Source: Rhodothermales bacterium (lineage in GTDB: Bacteria > Bacteroidota > Rhodothermia > Rhodothermales > JAHQVL01). From it: DNA of 46,875 bases. Below the pieces are notes generated by a model, which was not told where the DNA came from, made no database searches, and saw only the letters and a list, made by a program, of their open reading frames with translations. The position numbers were made by a program, and so were the translations under genes. Shown piece after piece: positions 44,182-46,875 of the stretch (the first letter of the stretch is position 1; each line of letters opens with the position of its first letter). The DNA lies in contig JAWXAX010000187.1 of NCBI GenBank assembly GCA_034439735.1, positions 1 to 46,875 of the forward strand, in the 5' to 3' direction.

Positions 44182-45573
44182 TCACGCGAGTGCGAGGATG
44201 GCGGATTTGAACCGATCGGCGAGGGCCTGGGCGGCGGTTTCCGTCGCGGCTTCCGCGTAGATCCGCACGATAGGCTCCGTATTGGATTTCCGGAGATGCA
44301 CCCAGCCTTCGTCGAAGTCGATCTTGAGGCCGTCGACTGTCGATATCCGATCGTTTTTGTGTTGCTCGGCGAGGCGGGCCAGGACGACATCCGGGTTCAA
44401 CGCGCCCAGCGGCAGGCGATCCTTGACGATGGCGTACCGGGGTAGCCGTTCACGGAGGGCGGATAGCGCGAGGCCTTCGTCGGCCAGATGTTGGAGGACC
44501 ATCGCCACCCCTACGAGGGCGTCGCGGCCGTAGTGGAGTTCCGGCACGATCACCCCGCCATTACCCTCGCCGCCGAGCACGGCGCCGATTTCCTGCATCT
44601 TATCCACCACATTGATCTCACCCACTGCCGTTCGGTGCACCTGCTGGCCGTGCCGGCGGGCCACATCCTCGATCGCGCGCGAGGACGAAAGATTGGTCAC
44701 AAACGGACCCGATGCGTGCTTCCAGAGGAAATCGGCCGCGATGACTTGCGTCAGCTCCTCGCTCATGTACACCCCGCCATCGGCCACGAGGGCGAGGCGG
44801 TCGGCATCCGGGTCGACGGCAATGCCGAGGTCGGCCCCTTCGTCGGCCACGCGCTGCATGAGGTCGGCCAGATGCCCGGGCAGCGGCTCCGGGTTGTGGG
44901 CGAACAGCCCATTGGGTTCGCCATTGAGGAGGACGATGTCCTGCTCGACCAGGCCGAGGCGCAAGAGGAGCGCCGGCAGGGCCACGGCGCCCACCGAGTT
45001 CACCGCATCGATGACGATGCGAAAGCGGCGCCGGGCGACGGCTTCCGGCTGGATATAGGGCAGCGCGAGGATGGCGTCGATGTGGGCGGCGAGGTAGTCG
45101 TGCCGGCGGAGCGATCCGATGGCGTCGAAAGCGACGGTCGGCGAGTCGGGGGCGTCCGCCAGCGCCAGCATGGCTTCGGCCTGGGCGGCGCGGAGGAATT
45201 CGCCGCGGGGGCCGAGCAGCTTGAGTGCGTTCCACTGAGCGGGGTTGTGCGAGGCGGAAAGGATGACGCCGCCGGCGGCGTTTTCTGCCAGCACGCCAAA
45301 AGCGATGGTCGGCGTAGACGCCATCCCGGCATCGATCACGTCGCACCCGACGCTCTGTAAGGCCGCCATCACCAGGCCGGCACACACTTCGCCCGTCACC
45401 CGCGCATCGCGGCCGACGACGATCGTTGGCCGGCCGCTTCCCGGCGTCGTCTGGCCCTTGCACCATATCCCAAACGCCTCGGCATAACGGACTATCGAGC
45501 GGGCGTCGAGCCCATCTCCAAATATCCCCCGAATGCCGGAGATCGAAACGATGAGGGTACCGGATGAAGGCAT
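44182..45573 (-). CDS. glmM: Phosphoglucosamine mutase (GlmM-type phosphohexomutase)
   Basis: Interconverts glucosamine-6- and glucosamine-1-phosphate on the way to UDP-GlcNAc for cell wall and envelope sugars. The 463-residue enzyme has the phospho-serine motif SASHNP (S108), the metal loop DPDADR (D254, D256, D258), the sugar loop GGEGNGG (334-340) and the phosphate-binding RKSNTEPIVRIY. The GEGNGG sugar loop matches the archaeal/Bacteroidota GlmM type more than the E. coli type. A phosphomannomutase side activity cannot be excluded. The start codon sits directly against the larger heptad array. Confidence 0.92.
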   Translation of the reverse strand: MPSSGTLIVSISGIRGIFGDGLDARSIVRYAEAFGIWCKGQTTPGSGRPTIVVGRDARVTGEVCAGLVMAALQSVGCDVIDAGMASTPTIAFGVLAENAAGGVILSASHNPAQWNALKLLGPRGEFLRAAQAEAMLALADAPDSPTVAFDAIGSLRRHDYLAAHIDAILALPYIQPEAVARRRFRIVIDAVNSVGAVALPALLLRLGLVEQDIVLLNGEPNGLFAHNPEPLPGHLADLMQRVADEGADLGIAVDPDADRLALVADGGVYMSEELTQVIAADFLWKHASGPFVTNLSSSRAIEDVARRHGQQVHRTAVGEINVVDKMQEIGAVLGGEGNGGVIVPELHYGRDALVGVAMVLQHLADEGLALSALRERLPRYAIVKDRLPLGALNPDVVLARLAEQHKNDRISTVDGLKIDFDEGWVHLRKSNTEPIVRIYAEAATETAAQALADRFKSAILALA

Positions 45574-45672
45574 AGTGAAAAGTGCAAAAGGAAAAAGGAA
45601 AAAGGAAAAAGGAAAAGCGAAGCACGATCAAACCCACTTTTCACTGTGCACTTTACACTTTTCACTTACCCT
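45574..45672 (-). repeat. Polypyrimidine heptad array and inverted partner upstream of glmM
   Basis: From the first base before the glmM start codon, plus-strand heptads run AGTGAAA, AGTGCAA, then AAGGAAA four times (45588-45615) and AGCGAAG. After a short gap a second array of heptads (TTTTCAC, TGTGCAC, TTTACAC, TTTTCAC at 45638-45665) is partly complementary to the first two words. The rest of the 286-bp gap (to 45859) holds no gene I can support, though the ctaB frame is open from 45770. Confidence 0.85.
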
Positions 45673-45859
45673 GGATCCCTTGCTTACCCGATCGTTCCGG
45701 GCTCCGCGGCGAGACGAGAGGCTTCAACGGGTTTTAATGGAACAGGCCGTCGCGCGCCCGGTTTGCTGAGTGGCTGTGGCGGGAATCATTCGACTGAAAC
45801 TTCCGCGCGGCGTGCTTCGCGACACGGGCGGCGAACCTCTTTTCTGGAATCAGGATTTC

Positions 45860-46792
45860 ATGGCCGTAGAGTCACCTTCATCGTACATAGCTGCTACCAC
45901 CGTGGCGGCGGAAGCCCCCGCGGGCTGGTCGCTCAAGCAGGCGGTAAAGGATTACTGGTCGCTGACCAAGCCGGAAATTTCCTTTCTCGTCGCCATTTCG
46001 GCCCTCGCCGGCTTCCTACTGGGCGCCCCCGGAGACATCGACTATCGCATCTTGACGGGCCTGCTGGTTGGCGTCGTATTGTCATCCGCCGGAGGCGCCG
46101 CGTTTAACCTGTGCCTCGAACGGGAATTGGATAAAAAGATGCACCGCACGGCGGACCGCCCGTTGCCCGCCGGGCGCATCTCGCTCACGCGCGGCGTGGC
46201 GACCGCCCTGGCGCTTTCCACCGCCGGCCTGACGACGCTCTACATCCAGACCAATCTGCTTACGACGGCGCTGGCTGCCGCGACGATCGTGCTTTACGTG
46301 CTGCTGTATACTCCCCTCAAGCAACACACCAAGTACAATACCCTGGTGGGCACCCTGCCCGGCGCGCTGCCGGCCATGGGCGGATGGACAGCCGCTACGG
46401 GAGATTTCGGGCTGGGAGGCTGGCTCATGTTCGCCATCCTCGTCATCTGGCAACTCCCGCATTTCCTTTCGCTTGCGTGGATGTACCGCAAGGATTATGG
46501 CCGCGCCGGTTTCAAGATGCTTCCCGTCGTCGAACCGGACGGGACATCAACGGTGTTTCAGGTCGTGCTCGCTTCTGTCGCGCTCCTCGTCGCCAGCGTA
46601 TTGCCCACCGCGTTCGGGTATACCGGCTGGCTCTATGGCGCAGGCGCCCTGGTGTTCAGCGGGTGGCTGCTCCAGGCCAGCATCGTCTTCTTCCGTAGTC
46701 GCGCCAATCTTGATGCGCGGCGTGTGCTCAAGGTGTCCATCTACCATATCCCCGCCCTTGTGCTTTTTATTGTACTCGATCGAATGGTTTGA
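45860..46792 (+). CDS. ctaB: Protoheme IX farnesyltransferase (haem O synthase)
   Basis: UbiA-family integral membrane enzyme that adds a farnesyl group to haem B, giving haem O for terminal oxidases. The 310 residues have about nine hydrophobic spans. The first polyprenyl-diphosphate motif is N83-x3-E87-x3-D91 (FNLCLERELDKKMHRTADRP), with Glu in place of the first Asp. The second is YTPLKQHTKYNTLVGTLPGALP. The ATG start is preferred; a GTG 30 codons upstream (45770) would add a charged extension. No oxidase subunit genes lie in the window. The last codons are part of a tandem duplication at the right-hand edge. Confidence 0.95.
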   Translation: MAVESPSSYIAATTVAAEAPAGWSLKQAVKDYWSLTKPEISFLVAISALAGFLLGAPGDIDYRILTGLLVGVVLSSAGGAAFNLCLERELDKKMHRTADRPLPAGRISLTRGVATALALSTAGLTTLYIQTNLLTTALAAATIVLYVLLYTPLKQHTKYNTLVGTLPGALPAMGGWTAATGDFGLGGWLMFAILVIWQLPHFLSLAWMYRKDYGRAGFKMLPVVEPDGTSTVFQVVLASVALLVASVLPTAFGYTGWLYGAGALVFSGWLLQASIVFFRSRANLDARRVLKVSIYHIPALVLFIVLDRMV

Positions 46793-46875
46793 TGGGGAGA
46801 CACGATGTATCGTGTCTCTACGATCGAATGGTTTGATGGGGAGACACGATGTATCGTGTCTCTACGATCGAATGG
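46777..46875. repeat. 44-bp tandem repeat containing the ctaB 3' end and a GAGACACGAT palindrome
   Basis: A 44-bp unit occurs at 46777-46820 and 46821-46864, and 11 bp of a third copy reaches the window end. Each unit has CGATCGAATGGTTTGA, which is the last codons of ctaB with its stop, and then a perfect palindrome, GAGACACGAT gt ATCGTGTCTC (46797-46818 and 46841-46862). Copies are identical. The true number is unknown because the window stops inside. Confidence 0.95.

Noticed and set aside
45770-45859. Longer ctaB start at a GTG
   Set aside because: It would add 30 residues without membrane or family character; the ATG at 45860 gives a normal length.

Overview
The window (46,875 bp, GC-rich, 33 protein genes supported, no rRNA, tRNA, CRISPR or transposase seen) looks like a chromosomal contig from a marine-type Rhodothermales-like member of the Bacteroidota. 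Pointers are a secreted beta-propeller with a C-terminal type IX secretion sorting domain, a CarB without the MGS-like allosteric domain, an archaeal/Bacteroidota-type GlmM with a GGEGNGG sugar loop, a TonB-type energy transducer, a CBM9/DUF5916 beta-barrel protein, a YfiT/DinB protein, and starts that mostly lack a Shine-Dalgarno. This placement is inference from gene content, not a phylogeny.

Layout. 1-7355: carAB (minus) with a terminator-like hairpin in the carA leader, a TonB protein, a deoxynucleoside kinase plus folK, and two small proteins. 7364-9468: thiC under a TPP riboswitch. 9538-14869: a three-gene minus-strand unit (YfiT/DinB, a large DUF1549/DUF1553 di-haem lipoprotein with a LamG-like insert, a Tat-exported DUF1501 protein). 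14931-18106: SnoaL-like, PAS, phospholipase-D-like and DinB genes. 18278-23536: spondin lipoprotein, a mutarotase-like protein, SDR, radical SAM and Gfo/Idh oxidoreductase. 23622-28381: a secreted DPP-IV type peptidase followed by the DUF5916 protein. 28367-31252: gltX, then an anti-sigma/ECF sigma pair with a plausible self-recognised promoter. 31394-39557: a plus-strand run of three exported SurA/PpiC-type chaperones, MoxR ATPase, CAP-domain lipoprotein, aldehyde dehydrogenase and a small membrane protein. 39636-46792: amidohydrolase, type IX cargo propeller, YegD-like Hsp70, GlmM and haem O synthase (ctaB).

Functional picture. Most genes are housekeeping (pyrimidine/arginine precursor, folate, thiamine, haem, cell-wall sugar, tRNA charging) interleaved with envelope protein folding and secreted peptide/polymer turnover. 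I saw no defence system or large mobile element.

The least explained material is between the genes. Five intergenic loci carry arrays built from short words in 7-bp register (or 8+7 bp): 1-100, 19059-19133, 39560-39626, 44126-44164 and 45574-45672. Two fold into hairpins between convergent genes, and two form polypyrimidine leaders that abut the start codons of consecutive genes. A second family, short palindromes with a conserved outer GAGAC and a variable but always complementary inner arm, occurs at 6891-6913, at 6961-6987 and twice at the right-hand end, where it is tandemly duplicated together with the last codons of ctaB. Both contig ends lie in such repeats, which suggests the assembly broke there.
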